Below, piece by piece: positions 6,989 to 12,884 of a DNA stretch of 12,884 bases; the stretch's first letter is position 1, and each line of letters opens with the position of its first letter. The translations under genes were made by a program, and so were the position numbers. Source of the stretch: CAZNDN01 sp964571815 (lineage in GTDB: Bacteria; Fibrobacterota; Chitinivibrionia; Chitinivibrionales; WJKA01); contig CAZNDN010000115.1 of the NCBI GenBank assembly GCA_964571815.1, forward strand, positions 1-12,884, written 5' to 3'. The notes under the pieces were generated by a model, which ran no database searches, was not told the origin of the DNA, and saw only the letters and a program-made list of their open reading frames with translations.

Positions 6989-9900
6989 ATGTCGGAAACA
7001 CGTTCACTCGGCATCTGCCTTGGCGCATCGACGATCAAGGCGGTGGAGCTTATTGCCGACGGCGATACCGTCGGGGTTGGCGAGGTTCGTCGGCGGGGAC
7101 ACGAGAGCAATCCGCGCAAGGTATTCGGTGAGCTGCTCGATGAGCTTGGGGCGGGATCGTACGACCATATCGCTTTGACCGGACGCAAATTCCGGAGCAT
7201 GGTTGCGGTGGAGTCTATCACCGAGCCCGAGGCGGTCGAGTATGCGCTGGAGTTTTCGCGCCGGCAGGGAGGTATGGAGGGCGAGTACACGGCGCTGGCC
7301 AGTCTGGGCGCGGAGAATTTTGTCGTGTACGCGCTGGATCGCCAGGGGCATATCGAAACCGTGCATACGGGCAACAAGTGCGCGTCGGGCACGGGCGAGT
7401 TTTTCCTGCAGCAGGTTCGCCGCATGGATATTTCGCCGGAGAAGGCGGTGGAGCTTGCGCGGGGATCGCAGCGGTACCGGGTATCGGGCCGGTGTTCCGT
7501 GTTCTGCAAGAGCGATTGCACCCACGCCCTGAACAAGGGGGTGCAGATCGGAAGGGTGAGCGCGGGTTTGTGCGAGATGCTGGCCGAGAAGGTGATGGAC
7601 CTGCTGGAGCGGCTTCCCGACCGCCGGGTGATCGCGGTGGGGGGAGTGACGGCCAACGGGGTGGTGATGGATTCCCTGCGTAACAAGGTGAGCTCGCTGT
7701 GCATTCCTCCGCATGCCGGCGAGTTTGAGGCCCTGGGCGCGGCCTGGTTTGCCTTGCGCCGTCGGCGCCGCATCAATCTCGACACCGGGCGTCTTTTTCG
7801 CACGGAGAAAAGCTCGTTCAGCTACCTCCCGCCGATCGGCCGAGGCAAATCCATGGTGGCATTCAAGGAGCTTTCACGGGCCGAGGCCGGTGAGGGTGAT
7901 GAGTGTATTCTCGGTGTTGACGTGGGCTCGACCACCACCAAGGCCGTCCTTTTGCGAGTTTCGGACAATGCGCTGTGCGGCTCGGTCTATCTGCGGACCA
8001 ACGGCGATCCCGTGGGGGCGTCGCGCAACTGCTACCGGGCGCTGGATGAGCAGAGCGGCGGCAGGCCGGCAATCACCGGGCTGGCGGTGACCGGCTCGGG
8101 CAGACGTATCGCCGGGCTGCATGCGAAGACCGACGCCATAATCAACGAGATTATCGCTCATGCAACCGGGGCCGCGCATTACGACCCGCGGGTGGACACG
8201 ATCTTCGAGATCGGCGGGCAGGACGCGAAGTATACGTATCTGACCAACGGGGTGCCGTCGGACTACGCCATGAACGAGGCCTGCTCGGCCGGGACCGGGT
8301 CGTTTCTGGAGGAGTCGGCGCGGGAGAGTCTGGGCATTGACTATCGGGAAATCGAGCGGATTGCCGAACAGGGGGAGTCGCCGCCGAATTTCAACGACCA
8401 GTGCGCGGCCTTCATAAGCTCCGATATCAAGACCGCCACGCACGAGGGGATCGGCAGGGAGGACATCACGGCCGGGCTGGTCTATTCGATCTGCATGAAT
8501 TATGTCAACCGGGTGAAGGGGCAGCGGAAGGTCGGCTCGCGTATATTCATGCAGGGCGGGGTGTGTTACAACAGCGCCGTGCCCCTTGCCATGGCCAACC
8601 TGATCGGCCGGCCGATTGTGGTGCCGCCCGAGCCGGGCTTGACCGGCGCGTTCGGCGTGGCGCTGGAGCTGAAGAACCGTATTCGCGACGGTCTGGCGGA
8701 GAAACGCTCGTTTGTGCTCGGGGAGCTTGCCCGGCGGGGGATCGAGCACGGGAAGAGTTTCGTGTGCAGGGGCGGGAAGGAGAAGTGCGACCGGGGTTGT
8801 GAGATCAACATGCTCATTATCGACGGGAAAAAATACCCGTTCGGGGGGGCGTGCGACAAGTACTACAACCTGGTTCATCATATCAGCCGCGACCGGGGCG
8901 AGCTGGATCTGGTGCGCACGCGGCAGGAGATGGTGTTCGGCGGTCACGGAGAAGGGCCGGCGCCGTCGGGCGCGCCGAAAATCGGCATCAGCAGGAGCTA
9001 TCTCACCAATACGTTTTTCCCGCTGTATCATGAGTTTTTCAGCCGTCTGGGGTGTGAAGTGGTGCTCTCCGACGGTGTGGATGCGGCGGGATTGAAACGC
9101 ACGCGCACGGCATTCTGCTACCCCGGCGAGATCGCACACGGCTGCTACCACAATCTTCTGGCAAAGAAGCTTGACTTCATCTTTCTTCCGCGTATCCTCG
9201 AGCTTGAGGTCGAAGGGAGTGAAGGAGCGAAGAAGGAGCATCAGTGCACCTGCGTTTTGCTTCAGAGCGAGGCGTACTGGCTCAAGAGCGCGTTCGGCGA
9301 CATGGAATCGTCGGCCGAGGTTCTTTCGCCGGTGCTCAACTTCTCGAAAGGCTTCGAGGCGGAGATCGAGTCGTTTCGACGTCTTGCGCGCCGTGTGGGG
9401 CGCAGCGCGCGGGAGGGGGCGGATGCGTACCGAGGGGCGATCGCGAAGCAGCGGGAGATAACGCAGCGGCTGAAGGAGCTTGGTCGCCGGATGATTGCCC
9501 GTATCGAGGAAGAGCCGAAACGCTCGGCGGCGGTGTTGTTCGGGCGACCGTACAATGCCTTTGCCGCTGAGGCCAACCTTGGTATTCCCACCAAGCTGGC
9601 ATCCAGGGGCATCACCGCGATTCCCTGGGACGCACTGAGTCTGGAGAAGGAGTATTCGCACGAGCAGATGTCGTGGGCCATGGGGCAGAGCTTGTGGAAA
9701 GCGGCGGAGCTGGTCAAGCGTCATCCCCAACTTTTCGGCGTATTCATCACCAATTTCAGTTGCGGTCCCGATTCGTTTCTGGTGCCGTATTTTCGGGAGA
9801 TCATGGGCGCCAGGCCGTCGCTGACCCTCGAGCTTGACAGTCACACCGCCGATGCCGGCGTGAATACGCGAATCGAAGCGTTCTGGGATATCGTCCAGCG

Positions 9901-11305
9901 CTACCGTGAACTGGGCACGCGCGAGGCGCCCCGGCAGCCGTTTACGCCGGCGCGGGTTGATATAACCGGCAAGGGTCCTCAGTTTGTTTCGTCGAAAGGG
10001 GACCGGGTCAGTCTGTACGACAAGCGGGTCCACGTTTTGTTCCCGTCGATGGGCCGCCTGGGCAGCGAGGCAATCGCCGCCGCGCTGCGCGGGGCCGGCG
10101 TACGCGCAAGCGCGCTCCCGGAGTACGATTTCGATACGCTGAAGCTGGGCAGGGCGAATTCTTCGGGCAAGGAGTGTCTTCCGCTGCAGTTGACCCTGGG
10201 CGGTCTGATCCGGTATCTGGAGGAGCGCGACCCGCGTGAGTACACGGCGTATTTCATGCCGACCACGGGCGGCAACTGTCGCTTCACCCAGTACAGCGTC
10301 TTCATGTCCCGCTACATCGAGCGGAAGCAGGTCCCGGATGTGGCGTTGCTTTCGTTGACAACCGAAAACGGTTACGCCGGCTTCCCGGTCACGGAGATGC
10401 TCAAGGCGCTGAAGATGATCATTGTTTCCGATGTCATGGAGGATATCCGGTGCGCGTTGATTGCGCTTGCCGAGGATGTGGGTGAGGGGATGAAGGTGTT
10501 CGAGCAGCAGTGGCGTGAGATTCTCTCGGTGGTGGAGTCGGGCAAGGGAGCGGGTGCGTTGTACGGGCGGCTTGAACGGGCCGCTTCACGCCTGGCGGAG
10601 ATTCCGCTGCGACGCAGGCTCGAGGATGCCATGAAAGTGGCGATGGTGGGGGAGATATTCGTGCGGCGTGACGGTTATTGCGGGCGCGATCTTCCGGAGC
10701 GGCTTGCGCAGCGGGGCATTGTGCTCAAGCGCGCTCATTTTTTCGAGTGGCTCACCTACGTGGACCACCTGGTGCGGGGGGGCATTTACGATTCGGAATT
10801 CGGATTGAAAGCCTGGGCCGAGTTCTGGGCCCGTCAGGCGCTTCAGGACCGTTACGAAAAGAAGGTGAAACGAATCCTGTCCCGCAGCGGGCTGTACGAA
10901 TACGAGACGGTGGACATGAAGCGGACGCTTGCCTACGGCAAGCAGTTCTTCGATCTTCGCTTCACCGGCGAGTCGATTGTGGTCACGGGCAGTTTTTTCA
11001 AGGATATCCTTCATTCGGTACACGGTGTGATTTCGATCGGCCCGTTTGCCTGCATGCCCACCCGTGTTATTGAATCGGTATTGTCGGTGGAATCCACGAT
11101 GGAGCGCAAGCGCATGCTCGATGCCAACCTAAGCAACGGCCACCAGGCTATCCCCGACCGGGGGATCGTGAATCTGCCGTTTCTGTCGGTGGAGTCCGAC
11201 GGCAACCCCTTTCCGCAGATTGTAGAAGCGCGAGTCGAAGCGTTCTGCCTGCAGGTGGAGCGGTTGCATGAGAAGGTAGAGGCTCGGGTTAAGGTTGAGG
11301 TTTAG
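6989..11305 (+). CDS. Four-module CoA-dehydratase-type activase (double BcrAD/BadFG ATPase + DUF2229 + dehydratase-like region)
   Basis: The 1438-residue product joins two ASKHA ATPase modules (~1-260, ~305-565), a cysteine-bearing linker, a DUF2229-type region (~664-970) and a C-terminal region (~1012-1438) resembling 2-hydroxyacyl-CoA dehydratase subunits. Activases of this group use ATP to inject electrons from ferredoxin or flavodoxin into Fe-S enzymes. The HgdC homodimer holds one [4Fe-4S] cluster with two Cys per subunit; here all four are in one chain: C131 (KCASGTG), C169 (GRCSVF), C432 (ACSAGTG) and C472 (QCAAFISS). The second ATPase is canonical (LGVDVGSTTTKAV, EIGGQDAKY); the first is degenerate (LGICLGASTIKAV, SLGAEN). 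Further motifs are SCGPDSF, LELDSHTADAGVNTRIEAF, GGNCRFTQY and ESDGNPFPQIVEARVEAF. The start at 6989 fits where family homology begins, with a weak CGAG Shine-Dalgarno. Large proteins of this type are widespread in anaerobes; their substrate is not established. Confidence 0.88.
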   Translation: MSETRSLGICLGASTIKAVELIADGDTVGVGEVRRRGHESNPRKVFGELLDELGAGSYDHIALTGRKFRSMVAVESITEPEAVEYALEFSRRQGGMEGEYTALASLGAENFVVYALDRQGHIETVHTGNKCASGTGEFFLQQVRRMDISPEKAVELARGSQRYRVSGRCSVFCKSDCTHALNKGVQIGRVSAGLCEMLAEKVMDLLERLPDRRVIAVGGVTANGVVMDSLRNKVSSLCIPPHAGEFEALGAAWFALRRRRRINLDTGRLFRTEKSSFSYLPPIGRGKSMVAFKELSRAEAGEGDECILGVDVGSTTTKAVLLRVSDNALCGSVYLRTNGDPVGASRNCYRALDEQSGGRPAITGLAVTGSGRRIAGLHAKTDAIINEIIAHATGAAHYDPRVDTIFEIGGQDAKYTYLTNGVPSDYAMNEACSAGTGSFLEESARESLGIDYREIERIAEQGESPPNFNDQCAAFISSDIKTATHEGIGREDITAGLVYSICMNYVNRVKGQRKVGSRIFMQGGVCYNSAVPLAMANLIGRPIVVPPEPGLTGAFGVALELKNRIRDGLAEKRSFVLGELARRGIEHGKSFVCRGGKEKCDRGCEINMLIIDGKKYPFGGACDKYYNLVHHISRDRGELDLVRTRQEMVFGGHGEGPAPSGAPKIGISRSYLTNTFFPLYHEFFSRLGCEVVLSDGVDAAGLKRTRTAFCYPGEIAHGCYHNLLAKKLDFIFLPRILELEVEGSEGAKKEHQCTCVLLQSEAYWLKSAFGDMESSAEVLSPVLNFSKGFEAEIESFRRLARRVGRSAREGADAYRGAIAKQREITQRLKELGRRMIARIEEEPKRSAAVLFGRPYNAFAAEANLGIPTKLASRGITAIPWDALSLEKEYSHEQMSWAMGQSLWKAAELVKRHPQLFGVFITNFSCGPDSFLVPYFREIMGARPSLTLELDSHTADAGVNTRIEAFWDIVQRYRELGTREAPRQPFTPARVDITGKGPQFVSSKGDRVSLYDKRVHVLFPSMGRLGSEAIAAALRGAGVRASALPEYDFDTLKLGRANSSGKECLPLQLTLGGLIRYLEERDPREYTAYFMPTTGGNCRFTQYSVFMSRYIERKQVPDVALLSLTTENGYAGFPVTEMLKALKMIIVSDVMEDIRCALIALAEDVGEGMKVFEQQWREILSVVESGKGAGALYGRLERAASRLAEIPLRRRLEDAMKVAMVGEIFVRRDGYCGRDLPERLAQRGIVLKRAHFFEWLTYVDHLVRGGIYDSEFGLKAWAEFWARQALQDRYEKKVKRILSRSGLYEYETVDMKRTLAYGKQFFDLRFTGESIVVTGSFFKDILHSVHGVISIGPFACMPTRVIESVLSVESTMERKRMLDANLSNGHQAIPDRGIVNLPFLSVESDGNPFPQIVEARVEAFCLQVERLHEKVEARVKVEV

Positions 11306-11321
11306 GTTAAGGTTGAGGTTG
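11286..11321 (+). repeat. AGGTTN hexanucleotide tract spanning the activase stop codon
   Basis: Six consecutive hexamers can be read: GGGTTA, AGGTTG, AGGTTT, AGGTTA, AGGTTG and AGGTTG. The TAG stop (11303-11305) is formed only because the third unit ends in T. The tract encodes the last residues (VKVEV) of the activase and continues past its stop. Confidence 0.8.
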
Positions 11322-11373
11322 AGGGGAGATCAGATGTGCAGCCGTCTTCGTTCCACAAAGCGGAACTTCGCCG

Positions 11374-11473
11374 NNNNNNNNNNNNNNNNNNNNNNNNNNN
11401 NNNNNNNNNNNNNNNNNNNNNNNNNNNNNNNNNNNNNNNNNNNNNNNNNNNNNNNNNNNNNNNNNNNNNNNNN
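11374..11473. other. Assembly gap of exactly 100 Ns
   Basis: One hundred undetermined bases separate two contigs. A round 100 is typical of a scaffolder placeholder, so the true distance is unknown. The same 12 bases, GGAACTTCGCCG, occur immediately before (11362-11373) and after (11474-11485) the gap. Confidence 0.95.
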
Positions 11474-11609
11474 GGAACTTCGCCGCGCGGGGGAGGTGCG
11501 GTAGGCAGGAGGGTGATTGGTAGTGGTAGAAATGGATGTTCGGGGTGAGGGCAACGAAGTCCCTGTTTGAGGTAGAACACACCCAACTGCCCCTCAATCC
11601 CAATGAGAA
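11474..11609 (+). repeat. Dispersed repeat, copy A
   Basis: Positions 11474-11571 align without gaps to 12632-12729, with about 13 mismatches in 98 bases by my hand count (~87% identity). A weaker ungapped match (about two thirds identical) continues to 11609. Both copies have the same orientation and both read through without stops on the minus strand (LPLPITLLPTAPP shared), but no start signal or known domain supports coding. It is probably a noncoding repeat present elsewhere in the genome. The gap truncates or duplicates its left end. Confidence 0.8.
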
Positions 11610-11617
11610 CTGGGTGA

Positions 11618-11634
11618 GTCCCGCTCGGCGGGAC
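11618..11634. other. GC-rich hairpin next to repeat copy A
   Basis: GTCCCGC and GCGGGAC form a perfect 7-bp stem with a TCG loop. No T-run follows on either strand, so it is not a standard terminator. It sits just past the end of the dispersed repeat and upstream of the predicted promoter at 11669. Confidence 0.5.
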
Positions 11635-11668
11635 GAATGATCAGCCGCTCCTGACACATCTGAGACGC

Positions 11669-11698
11669 TTGAACCCCCTCCTGTGCGTGCGCTATATT
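11669..11698 (+). promoter_or_regulatory. Predicted sigma70-type promoter
   Basis: TTGAAC (11669-11674) and TATATT (11693-11698) are separated by 18 bp. The -10 matches five of six bases. It is followed by GGAG and an ATG at 11712, so it could drive the short ORF there and possibly the downstream antitoxin-toxin genes. Confidence 0.45.
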
Positions 11699-11711
11699 TA
11701 GCTGGAGTATT

Positions 11712-11807
11712 ATGAACGCGAAACGGAAATGGTGCAATCCGGGGCCGGGTGAGATTCTGGGTGGCGCGGCGGTGGTACAAGGGGATTTGCAGCCTGCGGG
11801 GAGATGA
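11712..11807 (+). CDS. Short ORF (31 aa), possible HigA antitoxin remnant
   Basis: An ATG 4 nt after GGAG opens a 31-codon frame that ends in TGA. The beginning, MNAKRKWCNPGPGEIL, resembles the N-terminus of HigA-type antitoxins, in which a basic start leads to a conserved HPGEIL motif. The helix-turn-helix that should follow is absent in this frame, and I could not recover it in the other two frames. It may be a decayed toxin-antitoxin remnant, a small peptide gene, or chance. The promoter and ribosome binding site support expression; the HigA link rests on a short motif and is tentative. Confidence 0.28.
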   Translation: MNAKRKWCNPGPGEILGGAAVVQGDLQPAGR

Positions 11808-11912
11808 GCCGGGTGGTGCTTTCATAGCCTTTCCGGCTCAATCAGGTGCTGCATGAAGAGCAACCTTCGCTGTCTTTGTTGGTACATCGCAAGCAACTAG
11901 TAATGATGCATT

Positions 11913-11922
11913 GGAGGCCTCC
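11913..11922. promoter_or_regulatory. Palindromic Shine-Dalgarno of the antitoxin gene
   Basis: GGAGGCCTCC is a perfect 10-bp palindrome ending directly before the antitoxin ATG at 11923. Its left half is the ribosome binding site GGAGG, 5 nt from the start. It fixes the start at 11923 rather than at the in-frame TTG at 11911, and could serve as an operator for autoregulation. Confidence 0.5.
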
Positions 11923-12129
11923 ATGCTGCATGCACGGAAATATGATCCCGAGTATGTGACTGACTCCGAAGGACGCAAACGAGCGGTCATCCTGCCTATC
12001 GAAGAGTACCGGGAACTCATGGAAGATCTGGATGATCTGGCAGTGATCGCTGAACGTCGAGGAGAGCCGACAATCCCTCACGACACGGTGATGGAGGATC
12101 TGAAACGGGATGGCTATGTATCGGATTGA
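11923..12129 (+). CDS. Type II antitoxin, Phd/YefM-RelB-like
   Basis: The 68-residue acidic protein resembles short antitoxins that pair with RelE/ParE toxins: a basic N-terminus, a strand-turn-strand segment (YVTDSEGRKRAVILPIEEY) and an acidic helix (EELMEDL-like, about residues 31-45), followed by a C-terminal toxin-wrapping tail ending LKRDGYVSD. Such antitoxins neutralise the toxin by direct binding and repress their own promoter with it. The start follows GGAGG at 5 nt. Its last 14 bases overlap the toxin start at 12116, the usual layout for coupled translation. The toxin frame is broken, so this may now be an orphan antitoxin. Exact family (Phd/YefM against RelB) cannot be fixed by eye. 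Confidence 0.78.
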   Translation: MLHARKYDPEYVTDSEGRKRAVILPIEEYRELMEDLDDLAVIAERRGEPTIPHDTVMEDLKRDGYVSD

Positions 12130-12372
12130 GTGGAAATCGTCCGCTCTCAAGGAACTCAAGCGGCTCGACAAATCCGCGGTCCCGCGATTACACGTATTGT
12201 ACAATCGTTGGCAACCGATCCTCGTCCTGGTGGCGTTAGAAAACTGAAGGGATCGGAACGTACGTTCCGAGTTCGTGCCGGTGACCATAGAATTGTATAC
12301 GAAATCCTCGACGATGCTCTCATTGTGTTCATCATTCGCGTTCGTCACCGCGAAGGCGCCTATCGTGACTGA
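12116..12372 (+). pseudogene. RelE/ParE-type toxin with a single-base frameshift
   Basis: From the ATG at 12116 the frame reads MYRIEWKSSALKELKRLDKS then AVPR, a typical RelE/ParE N-terminus, then drifts into unrelated sequence and stops early. From 12187 the -1 frame continues with ITRIVQSLATDP, VRKLKGSERTFRVRAGDHRI and VYEILDDALIVFIIRVRHRE to a TGA at 12370-12372, the expected toxin body and C-terminus. Joining the two gives 85 residues, normal for the family; 257 bases is one short of 86 codons. The missing base falls in CCGCGATT near 12184-12187. No slippery heptamer is visible, so a deletion or an assembly error is more likely than programmed frameshifting. The -1 frame alone is open from a GTG at 12130, but its N-terminus does not match the family. 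RelE toxins cleave mRNA on ribosomes; ParE toxins inhibit gyrase. Confidence 0.8.
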
Positions 12373-12373
12373 T

Positions 12374-12507
12374 GCATAACCAGTTGGTGGAACGGACTAA
12401 ATTGCCTGCAACCTGAAATTCTTGTTGCCCCCGGGGCCATTTCTTAGCGGAGCTGGAGCATATTATCCACCAATTGCCCTTTTGCCGCTCACCGTCTTGT
12501 TAGGTGC
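12374..12507 (+). other. Possible attC-like recombination site
   Basis: GCATAAC starts one base after the toxin stop, and GTTAGGTGC ends 134 bp from its first base, matching the form of integron attC end boxes (RYYYAAC to GTTRRRY), though the left box deviates at one position. Inside, GGTG (12386-12389) pairs with CACC (12490-12493) and CGG (12393-12395) with CCG (12485-12487), with an extra base on the left arm as in attC. No integrase or second site is visible, so the call is tentative. Confidence 0.25.
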
Positions 12508-12884
12508 AAAGAAGGAAGTCCGGAGGACCGGGGAGCGATCGTCGATGAGAAGTGCCGCTGTAGCCCCGGGAAAGCAAAGAAGGCAGGGTGAACCGCTTTG
12601 TTGGTTTGTACCTGTTGACACCTTACGTAGCGGAGCTTCGCCGGGCCAGGGAGGTGCGGTTGGCAGGAGGGTGATCGGCAGTGGTAGAAACAGATGTTCG
12701 GGGTGAGGGCAGCGAAGTCCCGGCTTGAACCACAACTCCCCCAACGTGCTCTCATTCTCAATCGGAATTCTGCATTCCGAACTCGGTGAGCGCTTTCTGC
12801 CAATAATCGGCACAGTGCTCACTTCGTGCCAGCAAATCGCTTGCCTAGCCTTGTGGCCGAACAGTATATTGAAATTTCAGCGGG
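12508..12884. other. Noncoding tail with repeat copy B
   Basis: No credible gene is visible to the window end. Besides the dispersed repeat, it contains a hairpin with 7-bp arms, TCGGAAT-N5-ATTCCGA (12762-12780). The open frames on the minus strand here are repeat-derived and lack start signals or recognisable domains. Confidence 0.55.
12632..12767 (+). repeat. Dispersed repeat, copy B
   Basis: This is the second copy of the repeat at 11474, same orientation and no indels over the best-conserved 98 bases (12632-12729). Together the copies bracket the toxin-antitoxin pair, 1158 bp apart start to start. Its left border AGCGGAGCTTCGCCG corresponds to the bases just before the scaffold gap (AGCGGAACTTCGCCG), so the contig end there is also part of this element. 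Confidence 0.8.

Noticed and set aside
7874..10033. 719-codon open frame antisense to the activase gene
   Set aside because: It is the shadow of a GC-rich coding sequence. The sense strand carries continuous, recognisable activase motifs across the same region.
11350..11366. GTTCC-N7-GGAAC hairpin as an activase terminator
   Set aside because: The stem is short with a 7-nt loop and no T-run; it also lies in repeat sequence at a contig end.
12130..12372. Stand-alone 80-residue gene starting at GTG 12130
   Set aside because: Its first ~19 residues do not fit RelE/ParE proteins, whereas the overlapping frame from 12116 does; a frameshifted single gene explains both.
12463..12822. 119-codon minus-strand frame over repeat copy B
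   Set aside because: The only shared segment with copy A (LPLPITLLPTAPP) is repeat-derived. Flanking residues differ, and no start signal or domain is visible.
1..12884. CRISPR arrays, tRNA or rRNA genes, transposases
   Set aside because: I saw no spaced palindromic direct repeats, tRNA-like cloverleaf signatures, rRNA motifs or transposase-like proteins on either strand.

Overview
The window is high-GC bacterial DNA from what looks like an uncultured, obligately anaerobic, sugar-using bacterium. Three things point to anaerobic life: the start of a strict-anaerobe (class I) hybrid cluster protein, an electron-bifurcating NfnAB transhydrogenase, and a giant ATP-driven electron activase of the 2-hydroxyacyl-CoA dehydratase / benzoyl-CoA reductase type. 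A 100-N scaffold gap and low-complexity intergenic repeats fit a draft or metagenome assembly. I cannot assign a phylum from sequence alone.

Layout. Positions 1-337 (-) hold the N-terminus of Hcp, which runs off the left edge. A perfect FNR-type box (443-456) and a matching -10 lie upstream of it. Positions 607-1017 (-) encode a Vsr mismatch endonuclease with no methyltransferase in view, and 1100-1549 (-) a small three-helix membrane protein. Positions 1850-3979 (+) encode a cytoplasmic family 3 glycoside hydrolase. Positions 4258-6506 (-) encode nfnA-nfnB, translationally coupled by an ATGA overlap. Divergent from nfnAB across a 482-bp region is a 1438-residue activase gene (6989-11305, +). 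That region carries a sigma70-like promoter, an inverted repeat and a G-quadruplex motif. The activase stop codon lies inside an AGGTTN hexamer tract.

The right end (11306-12884) is an accessory island. It contains the scaffold gap, two direct copies of a ~98-136-bp dispersed repeat (11474 and 12632), a short ORF resembling the start of a HigA antitoxin behind a good promoter, and an intact Phd/YefM-RelB-type antitoxin followed by a RelE/ParE-type toxin broken by a -1 frameshift. An imperfect inverted structure resembling an integron attC site starts one base after the toxin stop. The toxin-antitoxin pair is bracketed by the direct repeats and looks less GC-rich than its surroundings.

How the genes may work together (inference). 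NfnAB interconverts NADH, NADPH and reduced ferredoxin. The activase family uses ATP to push electrons from reduced ferredoxin or flavodoxin to very low potential. The head-to-head arrangement therefore suggests linked redox physiology, though it could be coincidental. Hcp would detoxify NO or hydroxylamine under anaerobic control, and the GH3 enzyme would release sugars from imported oligosaccharides. I found no CRISPR array, tRNA, rRNA, transposase or integrase. The best candidates for less-described biology are the four-module activase and the repeat-bracketed island.
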